Source of the DNA: Bacteroidales bacterium
GTDB lineage: Bacteria; Bacteroidota; Bacteroidia; Bacteroidales; Bacteroidaceae
Length of the DNA: 64,000 nucleotides
Assembly: GCA_029227175.1 (NCBI GenBank)
Contig: JAQXZK010000012.1
Span: forward strand, 35,090-99,089
Direction of reading: 5' to 3'
Shown: positions 1 to 9,932 of the stretch, piece by piece
Layout of the letters: every line of letters begins with the position of its first letter
How positions within the stretch are numbered: the first letter of the stretch is position 1
Translations under genes and position numbers: made by a program
The notes under the pieces: model-generated
Seen by the model: the letters and a program-made list of their open reading frames with translations, nothing else
What the model was told of the DNA's origin: nothing
The model's database searches: none

Positions 1-2646
1 ACCTGTGACGGAGAATGGGGACTCTCCATGAGACTGAAAGACGCCCCCACATTCCCCAAGAATCTGGCATTGGGCTGTATCATCGACGACTCTCTGATGT
101 ATGAATATGGGCAGGAGGTGGCGCGACAATGCCATGAGATGGGGATTCATGTCAACTTCGCTCCGGTAGCCGATGTAAACATCAACCCCAAGAATCCGGT
201 CATCAACACGCGCTCGTTCGGCGAGAATCCCACGAACGTAGCCAAGAAAATGTCACTCTATGCCCGAGGATTGGAAGACAACAACATCCTGTCTGTCTGC
301 AAGCACTTTCCCGGACACGGAGATACCGAGACCGACTCGCACAAGTCCTTGCCGAAACTCAACTTCAGCCGTGAGCGATTAGACAGCATAGAACTGTACC
401 CTTTCAAGAAAGCCATTTACGAGGGGCTGAGCGGAATTATGGTGGGACATCTCTATGTACCGGCTTTGGCTGCCGAAGACTCGTTGCCCGCTTCACTCTC
501 GCACAGAATCAGTCACGATGTGCTACAGGAGAGAATGAAATTCAACGGACTGGTATTTACCGATGCGCTGAACATGAAAGGCGTTGCAGGACATGACGAC
601 CTCTGTCTGAAAGCGTTGCTGGCCGGCAACGACATTTTGCTTGTCCCATCCAAATTCAAACCCGAGATGGAATCGCTCACCAAAGCCATGGAGAAAGGTA
701 TCCTCACGGAAGAATTCATCAACGAGAAGTGTCGGAAGGTGCTGACCTACAAATATGCATTGGGACTATACCGGCGTTCTACCGTAAGAACGGCAGGACT
801 CATCCGTCGCATCAACAACAAATACAGCGAGGCCCTCTGTCAGCGGTTGGAATATGCCTCCATCACGGTATTGGGCAATCGGGACAGCCTGCTCCCACTC
901 AGTAAGGAGCAAGACAAAATTGCCCTGCTTAACGTAGGCTCCACGAAAGATATCCAGCCATTGGTCAAGGAGTTGAAGAGACACGCCACGGTGGAACTGA
1001 TAAACCTGCCGCCCCGAGCTTCCATGCACGTCAACAGACAAGTCCAAGAGAAACTTAACCGTTACCCATTGGTACTCGTAGCCATCAACGAGCGAAAACT
1101 TTCGCCTTATCATGCGTTCTTCACCGAGTTCGCCCCTACCCCACCCTGTGTTTTCCTCAGTTTCATCCACGGCCCTGACCTGCTCCAGATTTACCGGGGA
1201 CTATCACATGCCCAAGCCACCATCCTGGCCCACAGCAGTGGAGAGCACCTCATGAAACGGGTAGCCGGGGTGCTTTACGGAGAGGCACAAGCTAACGGAA
1301 GACTATCGGCCTCGATCGGCAGCCTTTATGCTGCCGGAGAAGGGCAATATATCGGGCCGGGCGATGAGCAGGACGAAGAATTGTCCAGGATGGGAATAGA
1401 CACCCGGAAGCTGTCACAGATAGACCGGATTGCCGAAGCAGGTATCCAAGCCGGAGCCTACCCGAGTTGTCAGATTGCCATCCTCAAGAATGGGCGTGAG
1501 ATATACAACAAGTCTTTTGGAACCCGGACCGGAGGAGCTCAGGCGGCAACCGTCCGAAATTCCGATGTCTACGACCTTGCATCGCTCTCTAAGACCACAG
1601 GTACACTCTTGGCCGTAATGAAACTCTACGACCAGGGGCATCTGTCGCTCAACGACAAGGCTTCCCATTTTCTTCCCTTCCTGCAAGGGACGGACAAAGA
1701 AGACATCACTATCCGTGAACTACTCTTCCACGAGTCGGGTCTTCCTGCCACCATCCTTTTCTACCGCGAGTGTATCCGGCCCGCCGACCGGAGAGTTTTA
1801 TTCAGCGGTAGGAAAGATGCTACCCATACTGTACATTTAGGAGGCTCGACATATGCCAATCCGTCGTTCAGCTTCCGCGACAGTCTCACCTCACCGGTCA
1901 GGACTACACAACACACGATTCAGGCGTGCGACAGCCTCTGGCTGCACGAGAGTTGGAAGGAAGAGTACCTGCGACTCATTGCCGAGGCTCGGCTTGGAGC
2001 GAAGAAGTACAATTACAGTTGTGTAGGCTTCATTGTGCTGCAACAGGTGGTCGAAGCCATTGCATCAGAACCGATGGACGAATTTCTTGACCGAGAGTTC
2101 TACCGGCCATTAGGACTGACTCATACTGGTTACCGTCCTCTACATTTTCTCTCCAAAGAAGAGATTGTGCCATCTGCTATCGACGCCTTCCTGCGGAAGA
2201 GCGAACTGTGTGGTTATGTCCACGATGAGTCTGCCGCCTTCCAAGGAGGAGTGAGCGGCAATGCGGGTCTCTTCTCCAATGCGAGCGAGACAGCCCGGAT
2301 TTATCAGATGATATTGAACGGAGGAATTTACAACGGACGGAGATTCCTCTCCCAGTCCACCTGCAGCCTATTCACCTCTGAAACATCTTCTAAAAGCAGA
2401 AGAGGGTTGGGATTTGACAGGCCCGACAAGCGCAACGCCAGACAGAGTCCCTGCTGCCAGCATGCTCCCGAGTCTGTATTCGGTCACACGGGATTCACCG
2501 GGACCTGTGCCTGGGCCGACCCGGATAACCGTCTGGTATACGTATTCCTCAGCAACAGGCTCTATCCCGGTTTAGGCAACACCAAGCTGAGCCGGCTCCA
2601 CATCAGGACCGACATTCAGGAGTGCATTTATAATAGTCTGCGGTAA
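1..2646 (+). CDS. Glycoside hydrolase family 3 (beta-N-acetylhexosaminidase-like) fused to a C-terminal beta-lactamase-type serine hydrolase domain; 5' end outside the window
   Basis: Frame is open to base 1 (TCDGEWGLSM...). GH3-like motifs KHFPGHGDTETDSH and NFAPVADVN; C-terminal SxxK motif DLASLSKTTGT and HTGFTGT. Confidence 0.88.
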   Translation, partial: TCDGEWGLSMRLKDAPTFPKNLALGCIIDDSLMYEYGQEVARQCHEMGIHVNFAPVADVNINPKNPVINTRSFGENPTNVAKKMSLYARGLEDNNILSVCKHFPGHGDTETDSHKSLPKLNFSRERLDSIELYPFKKAIYEGLSGIMVGHLYVPALAAEDSLPASLSHRISHDVLQERMKFNGLVFTDALNMKGVAGHDDLCLKALLAGNDILLVPSKFKPEMESLTKAMEKGILTEEFINEKCRKVLTYKYALGLYRRSTVRTAGLIRRINNKYSEALCQRLEYASITVLGNRDSLLPLSKEQDKIALLNVGSTKDIQPLVKELKRHATVELINLPPRASMHVNRQVQEKLNRYPLVLVAINERKLSPYHAFFTEFAPTPPCVFLSFIHGPDLLQIYRGLSHAQATILAHSSGEHLMKRVAGVLYGEAQANGRLSASIGSLYAAGEGQYIGPGDEQDEELSRMGIDTRKLSQIDRIAEAGIQAGAYPSCQIAILKNGREIYNKSFGTRTGGAQAATVRNSDVYDLASLSKTTGTLLAVMKLYDQGHLSLNDKASHFLPFLQGTDKEDITIRELLFHESGLPATILFYRECIRPADRRVLFSGRKDATHTVHLGGSTYANPSFSFRDSLTSPVRTTQHTIQACDSLWLHESWKEEYLRLIAEARLGAKKYNYSCVGFIVLQQVVEAIASEPMDEFLDREFYRPLGLTHTGYRPLHFLSKEEIVPSAIDAFLRKSELCGYVHDESAAFQGGVSGNAGLFSNASETARIYQMILNGGIYNGRRFLSQSTCSLFTSETSSKSRRGLGFDRPDKRNARQSPCCQHAPESVFGHTGFTGTCAWADPDNRLVYVFLSNRLYPGLGNTKLSRLHIRTDIQECIYNSLR

Positions 2647-2679
2647 ACCTGAATCAATGGGAGACGCAAACCTGCACGA

Positions 2680-3687
2680 TTACTTCAGGATGGCGTTAAT
2701 CTTCTCCATTTCTTCGCAGGAGAATGTAGTGTTCTCGATCGCCTTGATATTGTCAGCCAACTGTGAGACGGAGCTTGCACCCACTATGACACTGGTCACG
2801 AAGTCATTTCTCAACACCCAGGCTAAAGCCATCTCTGCCAGTGTCTGTCCCCGTTCGGCCGCCACAAAATTCAGTGCTCTAATCTTTTCAAGTACGTCAG
2901 GAGTCAGCATAGACTCCTTCAAAGCTCCTCCTCGTGCCACGCGCGAGTCGGACGGGATTCCGTGCAGATACCTGGCAGTCAGGAGCCCCTGTTGCAAGGG
3001 CGAGAAGGAGATGAACCCTGCTCCGTTCTCCTTGGCCTGTGTCAGGATGCCTTCTGTTTCCGGTTCACGTGCGAGAAGATTATATTTACCCTGATAAATC
3101 AGACAGGGGACATCGCGTTGACGCAAGTATTCGTATGCGGCAGCAGCAGCCTCGGACGGATAGCGCGAGATGCCCACATAAAGTGCCTTTCCCTGGCGTA
3201 CGATGTCGACCAACGCCTGCAATGTTTCCTCTAACGGGGTTTCCGGGTCAAAGCGGTGTGTATAGAACAGGTCCACGTAGTCCAGGTTCATGCGTTTCAG
3301 GCTCTGGTCGAGACTGCTCATCAGATATTTTCTCGAGCCCCAGTTGCCATACGGTCCGGGCCACATGTCATAACCGGCCTTGGACGAGATAAACAACTCG
3401 TCCCGATAAGGAGCCAATGATTTCTTCATGATGGTGCCGAAGGTCTCCTCAGCCGACCCGGCCGATGGGCCGTAGTTATTGGCCAGGTCAAAGTGCGTGA
3501 TGCCATGGTCGAAAGCATAATGAACCATGTCCAGCGAGCGCGACAGTGGGTCTACGTCACCGAAGTTATGCCACAATCCCAGTGAGATCTCAGGCAACAG
3601 GATGCCACTCTTGCCACAACGGCGGTACTTCATCGTGCCCATGTATCTGGTCTCAGAGGGCGAGTAAAGCGGTTTGATGAAAGGCAT
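2680..3687 (-). CDS. Aldo/keto reductase (YghZ/Gpr-like)
   Basis: 335 aa; MKYRRCGKSGILLPEISLGLWHNFGD, HFDLANNYGPSAGSAEE, SSKAGYDMWPGPYGNWGSRKYL. Confidence 0.9.
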   Translation of the reverse strand: MPFIKPLYSPSETRYMGTMKYRRCGKSGILLPEISLGLWHNFGDVDPLSRSLDMVHYAFDHGITHFDLANNYGPSAGSAEETFGTIMKKSLAPYRDELFISSKAGYDMWPGPYGNWGSRKYLMSSLDQSLKRMNLDYVDLFYTHRFDPETPLEETLQALVDIVRQGKALYVGISRYPSEAAAAAYEYLRQRDVPCLIYQGKYNLLAREPETEGILTQAKENGAGFISFSPLQQGLLTARYLHGIPSDSRVARGGALKESMLTPDVLEKIRALNFVAAERGQTLAEMALAWVLRNDFVTSVIVGASSVSQLADNIKAIENTTFSCEEMEKINAILK

Positions 3688-3701
3688 GTCAGTTCTCCTT
3701 G

Positions 3702-4544
3702 TTATTTTTTTCGGGTTAATTCCATTCCATTTTCCGTTATTACAATCAGGCGCTGCTTATACAAATCGCCGGCCGCCTTCTTGAACGTCTTCTTGCTGAC
3801 CCCAAATTCGGCGTACACTTCATCTGCCGCACTGTGGTCGCAGAAGTGTGTCTTTCCGCCATGTGCCTTGAGATAATCCAGCAGGACAGCGGCAAAGTCC
3901 CTCACCTTGGCAACCCCCGGACGTTGCATCATCAGGTCTATCTTTCCGTCCTCTCTCACCTGCTTGACATAGGCCTTGACCTTGTCGCCCGTGTGCAGGG
4001 AGATAAAAATCTCGTCATCGTAGAGTAGTCCGGCAAAGCGGTTTTCGATGATTGCCTTGAATCCCAGTTCGGTTTTCTGCCAAATCAGGACATCGACTTC
4101 CTGACCTGGTGCATACGGCGGGAATTCCTGACTCAGGTACTTGTCGACCTTGGCCGTAGCCATGATGCGGAAGCTCTCTTCGTCCACCTGCACGTAAACT
4201 ACATAGCGATGTCCCTGCTGCATGCGCTTCTTCTGCTCGCGGAACGGGCAGAAGAGGTCTTTCATCAATCCCCAGTTCAAGAATGCACCGTATTTGTTTA
4301 CCCACGCCACTTCCAGACAGGCAAATTCGCCCACCTGCACCAACGGCCGCTGCGTGGTAGCCACCAGACGTTCCTCGCTGTCAAGATAAAGAAATACTTC
4401 CAGTTCATCGCCCGGCTTGCAGTCTTCCGGGACGTAACGCGCGGGGAGCAGAATCTCTCCCTCCTCACCTCCATCAAGGTACATGCCGAAATCAAGTTGC
4501 TTTACAACCTTCAGCCTGTTATATCTACCTAATTCAATTGGCAT
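3702..4544 (-). CDS. S1 RNA-binding domain protein, CvfB-like
   Basis: Start placed at internal ATG (MPIELGRYNRLKVVKQLDFGMYLDGG), downstream of a minus-strand TACCTTTG box at 4564-4571. S1-type repeats and C-terminal winged-helix-like region. Confidence 0.82.
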   Translation of the reverse strand: MPIELGRYNRLKVVKQLDFGMYLDGGEEGEILLPARYVPEDCKPGDELEVFLYLDSEERLVATTQRPLVQVGEFACLEVAWVNKYGAFLNWGLMKDLFCPFREQKKRMQQGHRYVVYVQVDEESFRIMATAKVDKYLSQEFPPYAPGQEVDVLIWQKTELGFKAIIENRFAGLLYDDEIFISLHTGDKVKAYVKQVREDGKIDLMMQRPGVAKVRDFAAVLLDYLKAHGGKTHFCDHSAADEVYAEFGVSKKTFKKAAGDLYKQRLIVITENGMELTRKK

Positions 4545-4563
4545 ATCAATATTACATTTTTCG

Positions 4564-4644
4564 CAAAGGTAAAAATAAAAGCATTTACGCATCAAAGAAA
4601 AAGGAATAATTATAAACAAGAGATACAAAAATCTCATACCTTTG
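4564..4644. promoter_or_regulatory. Divergent Bacteroidetes-type promoters for the cvfB-like gene (-) and mdh (+)
   Basis: CAAAGGTA (reverse of TACCTTTG) at 4564-4571 and TACCTTTG at 4637-4644. A GAGAT/ATCTC inverted repeat (4620-4635) lies in the mdh promoter spacer. Confidence 0.7.
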
Positions 4645-4682
4645 CGCCACAATTAAAGGAACAAATCATAAACCGATACATT

Positions 4683-5675
4683 ATGGAATTTCTGACAAAC
4701 GAGAAGCTCACCATCGTAGGTGCAGCAGGTATGATTGGCTCAAACATGGCTCAATCAGCTTTAATGATGAAACTTTCCTCTAACATCTGTCTGTATGACG
4801 TTTTCTCTCCTGAAGGCGTTGCAGAGGAAATGCGCCAAAGTGGTTTCTGCGACGCGACAATCGTCGCTACAACAAGTGCAGAAGAAGCGTTCAAGGACGC
4901 TAAATACATCATATCAAGTGGCGGTGCACCACGTAAAGCCGGTATGACCCGCGAAGACCTTCTGGCTGGCAACTGCAAGATTGCCGAAGAACTCGGTATC
5001 AACATCAAGACATACTGCCCGGACTGCAAGCACGTAGTGGTTATCTTCAACCCGGCTGACCTGACAGGTCTTGTAACCCTTCTCTATTCCGGATTGAAAC
5101 CGGGTCAGGTTACCACGCTGGCAGGCCTTGACTCAACACGTCTGCAGAGCGCACTCGCCAAGAAATTCAACGTAATGCAGAACCAGATAACCGGCTGCGC
5201 TACTTACGGTGGCCACGGAGAACAGATGGCCGTATTCGGCAGCAATGTCAAGGTTGCGGGCAAGCCATTGAACGACATTATCGGTACAGCCGAGTTCCCA
5301 GAGTCTGAATGGGAAGACATGAAAGTAGCCGTTACCAAGGGGGGCGCAAAGATTATCGAACTTCGCGGACGCAGTTCATTCCAGAGTCCTGCACTCCTTT
5401 CTGTACAAATGATTGCATCCGTAATGGGTGGCGAGAAATTCGCTTATCCTGCAGGTACCTACGTACAGACAGAGAAGTACAACCACATCATGATGGCGAT
5501 GGATACAACGCTCGACAAGAACGGATGTACCTTCAAGGTTCCGACAGGGACGCCGGAAGAGGTTGCCAAGCTCGACGCTTCTTACGAACACCTCTGCAAG
5601 ATGCGTGACGAATTGGTTACTCTCAACATCGTTCCGCCTATCAGCGAATGGAGCAAAATCAATCCTAACCTTTGA
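4683..5675 (+). CDS. mdh: Malate dehydrogenase
   Basis: 330 aa; VGAAGMIGSNMAQSALMM, SSGGAPRKAGMTREDLL, CATYGGHGEQMAVFGS. Confidence 0.92.
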   Translation: MEFLTNEKLTIVGAAGMIGSNMAQSALMMKLSSNICLYDVFSPEGVAEEMRQSGFCDATIVATTSAEEAFKDAKYIISSGGAPRKAGMTREDLLAGNCKIAEELGINIKTYCPDCKHVVVIFNPADLTGLVTLLYSGLKPGQVTTLAGLDSTRLQSALAKKFNVMQNQITGCATYGGHGEQMAVFGSNVKVAGKPLNDIIGTAEFPESEWEDMKVAVTKGGAKIIELRGRSSFQSPALLSVQMIASVMGGEKFAYPAGTYVQTEKYNHIMMAMDTTLDKNGCTFKVPTGTPEEVAKLDASYEHLCKMRDELVTLNIVPPISEWSKINPNL

Positions 5676-5709
5676 TTTCACCCGGAGAAAACCTCCGCTA
5701 TACAGGTTG

Positions 5710-5745
5710 AAAAAGAGAATAGTTCGCACTATTCTCTTTTTTTTT
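5710..5745 (+). terminator. Rho-independent terminator after mdh
   Basis: AAAAAGAGAATAGT-tcgc-ACTATTCTCTTTTTTTTT. Confidence 0.85.
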
Positions 5746-5797
5746 GCCTTTCCTTGCACGTCGTGTGCAAAATATTACTATCTTTGCAGCGGAAAAA

Positions 5798-5870
5798 CGG
5801 AAAGTAGCGCAGTTGGTAGCGCACTACGTTCGGGACGTAGGGGTCGGGCGTTCGAATCGCCTCTTTCCGA
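5798..5870 (+). tRNA. tRNA-Pro(CGG)
   Basis: Acceptor CGGAAAG/CTTTCCG, anticodon arm CTACG-TTCGGGA-CGTAG (anticodon CGG), T-arm GGGCG-TTCGAAT-CGCCT. Confidence 0.93.
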
Positions 5871-5872
5871 CA

Positions 5873-5909
5873 AAACTACTCGGGATTCATCTCGGGTAGT
5901 TTTTTTTTG
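5873..5909 (+). terminator. Terminator after tRNA-Pro
   Basis: AAACTACTCG...CGGGTAGTTT followed by a T run. Confidence 0.75.
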
Positions 5910-6068
5910 CTGCAAACACAGGCAATTAGGCAGTCGAGCAGAGAGATATATATAATGTACGCGCGCGAGGGAGCAATGGCAGGGCGAGACAAGTTGTCGG
6001 GGCATGGAGAGAGACGTTTCCTGGTATTTTACTTTTTGAAAATAGTAGCCTGCACATGGTGAAGAGTC

Positions 6069-6640
6069 TTTGCCTGCGTGACAAAGTGAGGGGTGCAGCC
6101 GTTTCGCTGACTTTGTCAGGGTGACAAAGTGAGGGTGTAGCCGTTTCGGTGGCTTTGTCAGCATGGCAAAGTGCCTTATCCGCTGTTTTGGTGACTTTGT
6201 CAGCGTGGCAAAGTGCCTTATACGCTGTTTCGGTGGCTTTGTCAGCGTGGCAAAGTGCCTTATACGATGTTTTGGTGGCTTTGTCAAGGTGGCAAAGTGT
6301 CTTATCCGCTGTTTCGGTGACTTTGTCAGGGTGGCAAAGTGTCCGGGACACTGTCTCGGAGGCTTTGTCAGCGTGACAAAGTGTGAAAAAAAGGGTCTTT
6401 TGAGGTTTGCCGGGTTGACAAAGGTGGGGGTGCAGGCTTTTCGCGGGGTTTGTCAGGCTGACAAAGTGGGGGGTGCAACGTTTTCGGAGGTCTTGTCAAG
6501 TGACAAAGTGGGGGGTGCAGCCTTTCGGAGGCTTTGCCAAGGTGACAAAGTGGGGGGTGCAGGCTTTTTGGAGGCTTTGCCAAGGTGACAAAGTGCCCGG
6601 AGACATCGCTAAGAGAGTTTGTCAAGCGAGCAAGACACGC
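6069..6640. repeat. Type A minisatellite array, ~13 degenerate units of 42 (41-43) bp
   Basis: Unit TTTGTCAGCGTGGCAAAGTGCCTTATACGCTGTTTCGGTGGC. Each unit carries a dyad TTTGYCA-N3-TGRCAAA. Terminal unit ...CTAAGAGAGTTTGTCAAGCGAGCAA. Confidence 0.9.
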
Positions 6641-6775
6641 TCCGCATGGTAGGTCGCGCCAAAAACAGGGGAACAGTTCTTTATATAGAGGAGATGACGG
6701 CCATCTGTACGAGCAAAATGGTGAAACCTTTCATCGGATATAAGGTCGGATAGAGAGATTGTTGAAGAAGTTGTG

Positions 6776-6783
6776 TACATTTG
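6776..6783 (+). promoter_or_regulatory. Bacteroidetes -7 box for the MFS gene
   Basis: TACATTTG matches TAnnTTTG, 24 bp before ATG 6808; argues against the TTG start at 6781. Confidence 0.65.
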
Positions 6784-6807
6784 CACAATCTCTTCAACAA
6801 TTTCACG

Positions 6808-7998
6808 ATGAGCAAACTCTTGACTCGGGACTTTCTGTTGGTGTCGGCAGGGAATTTCTTCCTGTTCCTCAGTTTCTATGCCCTGATGCCCCTGCTTCCC
6901 TTCTTTCTGAAGGAGGAGTACGGAACCAGCGGCTCGGTTGTAGGCCTCATCCTCGGGAGCTACATGATAGCCTGCATTGCCATACGGCCCATAGCCGGTT
7001 ACCTGCTCGACGCCTTCAGCCGCCGACCGACTTATCTCCTGGCCTACAGCCTCTTTGCCGTCATCTTCTGCGGCTACAATATGGCAACACTGCTGAGCCT
7101 GTTTGTCGCTTTTCGAATCATGCACGGAGCATCATTCGGGATGGCGACAGTCTGCGGAAGCACCCTGGTCAGCCAAATCACCCCACGCGAGCGGCTCGGT
7201 GAGGGACTGGGAGTCTACGGCCTGGCCAACACACTCTCCATGTGCCTGGGCCCCATGATCGCGATATGGTGCTACGGACGGTTCTCGTTCAGCATCATCT
7301 TCATCGCACTGTTCCTGATTGCCTTAGCGGGAGTGTGTATGGCCTCTCTGGTGCGGATTCCACCACGACGCACGCAAGCAGCCAGAAGACTGACGCGCGA
7401 GGCGTTCATCCTGTCAGACGGATGGTGGATGTCGCTGACCCAACTGCTCGCCTACGTCCCCTACGGAGCATCCATGGCATACGTTGCTGTCTATGCCCAA
7501 GAGCTGGGACTGGCTTCGTACGGAGGACTGTATTTCACCCTCATCGCTATCGGACTCGGCATCGCACGGCCAATTTCGGGCAAGCAAGCCGACCACGGAC
7601 ACATGCTGTCGCTGAATGCCGCAGGCATCACGCTCTGCATCCTCACCTTTGCCCTGTTAGGAGCCATCCGTTTCGTCGAGAAACCTCCCGTCATGCTATT
7701 CCTGCTCATCGGAGGCATGCAAGGCATCACCTACGGCATCCTGCACCCCACATTCAACACTCTTTTTGTAAAACTGGCACCGGAAGAGCGGCGGGGAGCT
7801 GCCAACTCAATGTGCCAGACGAGCAACGACTGCGGAAACGGCCTGGGAATGCTCATCGGCAGCGGAATTGCGACCTATTGGGGTGGCTACCACGTTGTCT
7901 TCCTGCTCGGCTCGCTACTCGCCACAGCGTCCCTGTTCATCTTCCTCACACACACGGTACCACTCTGCAAACGAAGGTTTGCACAAACAGACTGCTAA
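6808..7998 (+). CDS. MFS transporter
   Basis: ~395 aa, multiple hydrophobic helices; MSKLLTRDFLLVSAGNFFLFLSFYALMPLLPFFLKEEYG. Confidence 0.9.
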   Translation: MSKLLTRDFLLVSAGNFFLFLSFYALMPLLPFFLKEEYGTSGSVVGLILGSYMIACIAIRPIAGYLLDAFSRRPTYLLAYSLFAVIFCGYNMATLLSLFVAFRIMHGASFGMATVCGSTLVSQITPRERLGEGLGVYGLANTLSMCLGPMIAIWCYGRFSFSIIFIALFLIALAGVCMASLVRIPPRRTQAARRLTREAFILSDGWWMSLTQLLAYVPYGASMAYVAVYAQELGLASYGGLYFTLIAIGLGIARPISGKQADHGHMLSLNAAGITLCILTFALLGAIRFVEKPPVMLFLLIGGMQGITYGILHPTFNTLFVKLAPEERRGAANSMCQTSNDCGNGLGMLIGSGIATYWGGYHVVFLLGSLLATASLFIFLTHTVPLCKRRFAQTDC

Positions 7999-8102
7999 AC
8001 CCGAATCGAGCCATTTTAGAATTGGACGAAATCCAAGCAGGCTTGGACAGCAGTTTTTTCGGGCACAGATCATGATTAGTTCAAAGTTTTTACCTAATTT
8101 TG
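7900..8102 (+). repeat. Left copy of a ~203 bp direct repeat (MFS 3' end plus downstream promoter region)
   Basis: Matches 11076-11278 with three visible mismatches (ccctg/ccttg, ggtacc/ggtgcc, taatttt/tattttt). Confidence 0.95.
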
Positions 8103-8310
8103 GAATAACTTTCTTAGTTCCTTATAATAAGGACTTTGGGAGGATTACCCGATTTTTAGGTAATGATTTGGCAACTGTGCTATTTGCAGCGTTCTGCTAT
8201 GAATTGCGTTCAAATAACTCTTTATGATACAAAGGTAATATAATTGTTTAATATGCCATTACTATCCCCCTCAAAAAAATACTTATTCGCTACTCGTGTT
8301 TTATATACGA

Positions 8311-9030
8311 CTAATCTATTCTCATTGAGTTAATAAATGAAACCGGAATATCATCCTCCTTATAGTAGATACCTCTTAATATGTGACCATCTCTAAGTAA
8401 TGATTTAGCTTCGTAACAATTCCCTTTCTCTTTAATGAAATCCTCAGAGTAGAAATTTAAGATTATATGCCGATATATTTCTGAAAACGTCTCTACAATG
8501 AATTCTTTATTATTGCTCGAAATAGTATTATAACCTTCAGGAGTAAAGTGCTTAAATACATGGAAAATTCCCCCTTGGAAAACATTACCTGAGTTAATGT
8601 TACGACAAAGGTCTAATCGCAAAATTCGGTTTGAGATAGTCTCATCATCTTCAATTTTGAAAACATAAGCCATTGTTTCTCCGCGAATATAATCAAAGAA
8701 TTCTCTATCTGAATATTCTCTTAATAAATGATTCTTATCATACTCTTTTATAGCACGAATAATATTCCAATCATTCCCCGTACCAAAATATTCAGGGAAT
8801 CTATCAACTATTTTGGGATATTCACGTTGTATAATAAGGCGTTCAAATGCAGGACTTGGTACTAGAATGAATCTATATTCCTTATGATTATTACTATATG
8901 ACAATAGTCGCCAACTGTTTGGATGAACTTTAGCTAGACAAAAATCCTTATTCTCATGTCGCATAAGAATAAGTGAAATTTCTTCCATCCGTTCTTGAAC
9001 TTCCAATGTTACTTTGTCAAATACAGCCAT
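8311..9030 (-). CDS. Hypothetical protein (cargo gene 3)
   Basis: 239 aa ORF with ATG (MAVFDKVTLEVQERMEEISLILMRHENKDFCLAKVHPNSW); no family recognised. Confidence 0.7.
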   Translation of the reverse strand: MAVFDKVTLEVQERMEEISLILMRHENKDFCLAKVHPNSWRLLSYSNNHKEYRFILVPSPAFERLIIQREYPKIVDRFPEYFGTGNDWNIIRAIKEYDKNHLLREYSDREFFDYIRGETMAYVFKIEDDETISNRILRLDLCRNINSGNVFQGGIFHVFKHFTPEGYNTISSNNKEFIVETFSEIYRHIILNFYSEDFIKEKGNCYEAKSLLRDGHILRGIYYKEDDIPVSFINSMRID

Positions 9031-9062
9031 GTCTATAGATTGCTTATTGATTCTATACGTTA

Positions 9063-9854
9063 TTAGTCAGTATTCCACAATGCATCATAATCGCCCTCGT
9101 ATGCATCCATTTTATCATATACTGGATGATAATTGCTATCTTCATAAGAACGAGGAGCTTCTACTGATTCAATTGATGGAGATTGCCATCTGCTTGGAAT
9201 TTCCTTTGACAATGAAAGATAGTGTATTTGCCTATAACCTCTTTCATCCTTTCCCTCCTTTTGCGTTTCCACTAAAATACAATCGGATTTTGTTCCATAA
9301 AAAGGGTAAATTTTATAGTAGCTTTCAGTTCCTCTTACTATATTTCCTTTTACATCTATAATTGCCCTATATGTTTTACTCCAAGAGTTTTCATATTTCG
9401 TACAAACTAATGCATGATGGGTGTCATATCCCCATATTTTTAGATATTTCCCAAACGGAACTATTGTTTCGTTTGTAATAATATTGATAACGCCCCATTT
9501 ATTTTCGGTATTCTTAACCACAAAAACAGCATCATTTGCATTTGTTGGAGGTATTATCTCTTTATAATCAATCGGAAGCAACACTTTACAATCTTCATCC
9601 ACAACTCCTACTAAATTATTTACTCTTACCAAAAAGAAATGTGTTGTTACTAATGCACCACTTTTATTAAATCTTTCATGTGCTCCTGCATATGCAAAAT
9701 CATCTATTTTTTCATAAAATAAAGATGCTTTATCTGTCTTTTGTCTGTTGAATATGCAATCAAAAATCAATTGATAAATATTCAAGTCTTTATGAGTATA
9801 ATGAGAATATACACTACCAGTAAAACTACCTATGAACTTTTTAACTTCAATCAT
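9063..9854 (-). CDS. WG-repeat-like protein (cargo gene 2)
   Basis: 263 aa; repeat-like segments VNNLVGVVDEDCKVLLPIDYKEI and TENKWGVINIITNETIVPFGKY resemble WG beta repeats. Confidence 0.65.
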   Translation of the reverse strand: MIEVKKFIGSFTGSVYSHYTHKDLNIYQLIFDCIFNRQKTDKASLFYEKIDDFAYAGAHERFNKSGALVTTHFFLVRVNNLVGVVDEDCKVLLPIDYKEIIPPTNANDAVFVVKNTENKWGVINIITNETIVPFGKYLKIWGYDTHHALVCTKYENSWSKTYRAIIDVKGNIVRGTESYYKIYPFYGTKSDCILVETQKEGKDERGYRQIHYLSLSKEIPSRWQSPSIESVEAPRSYEDSNYHPVYDKMDAYEGDYDALWNTD

Positions 9855-9932
9855 AATACAGAGGTTTATCTTCCAAACAATAGTAAAAAGTATAACTCAT
9901 CAACATCCAACAAAACATATCTAATTAACTAT

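Noticed and set aside
5778-6625. Overlapping repeat ORFs on both strands (5778-6287, 5926-6351, 6149-6376, 6163-6588, 6368-6625)
   Set aside because: Mutually exclusive frames all open because of the 42-bp period; none can be preferred on the sequence alone.
6069-6640. CRISPR array
   Set aside because: The segments between the dyads are themselves repeated and similar to one another, there are no unique spacers, and no cas genes are in the window.
7242-8075. 277-aa plus-strand ORF overlapping the MFS gene
   Set aside because: Alternative-frame shadow ORF; His/Arg-rich with no plausible domain.
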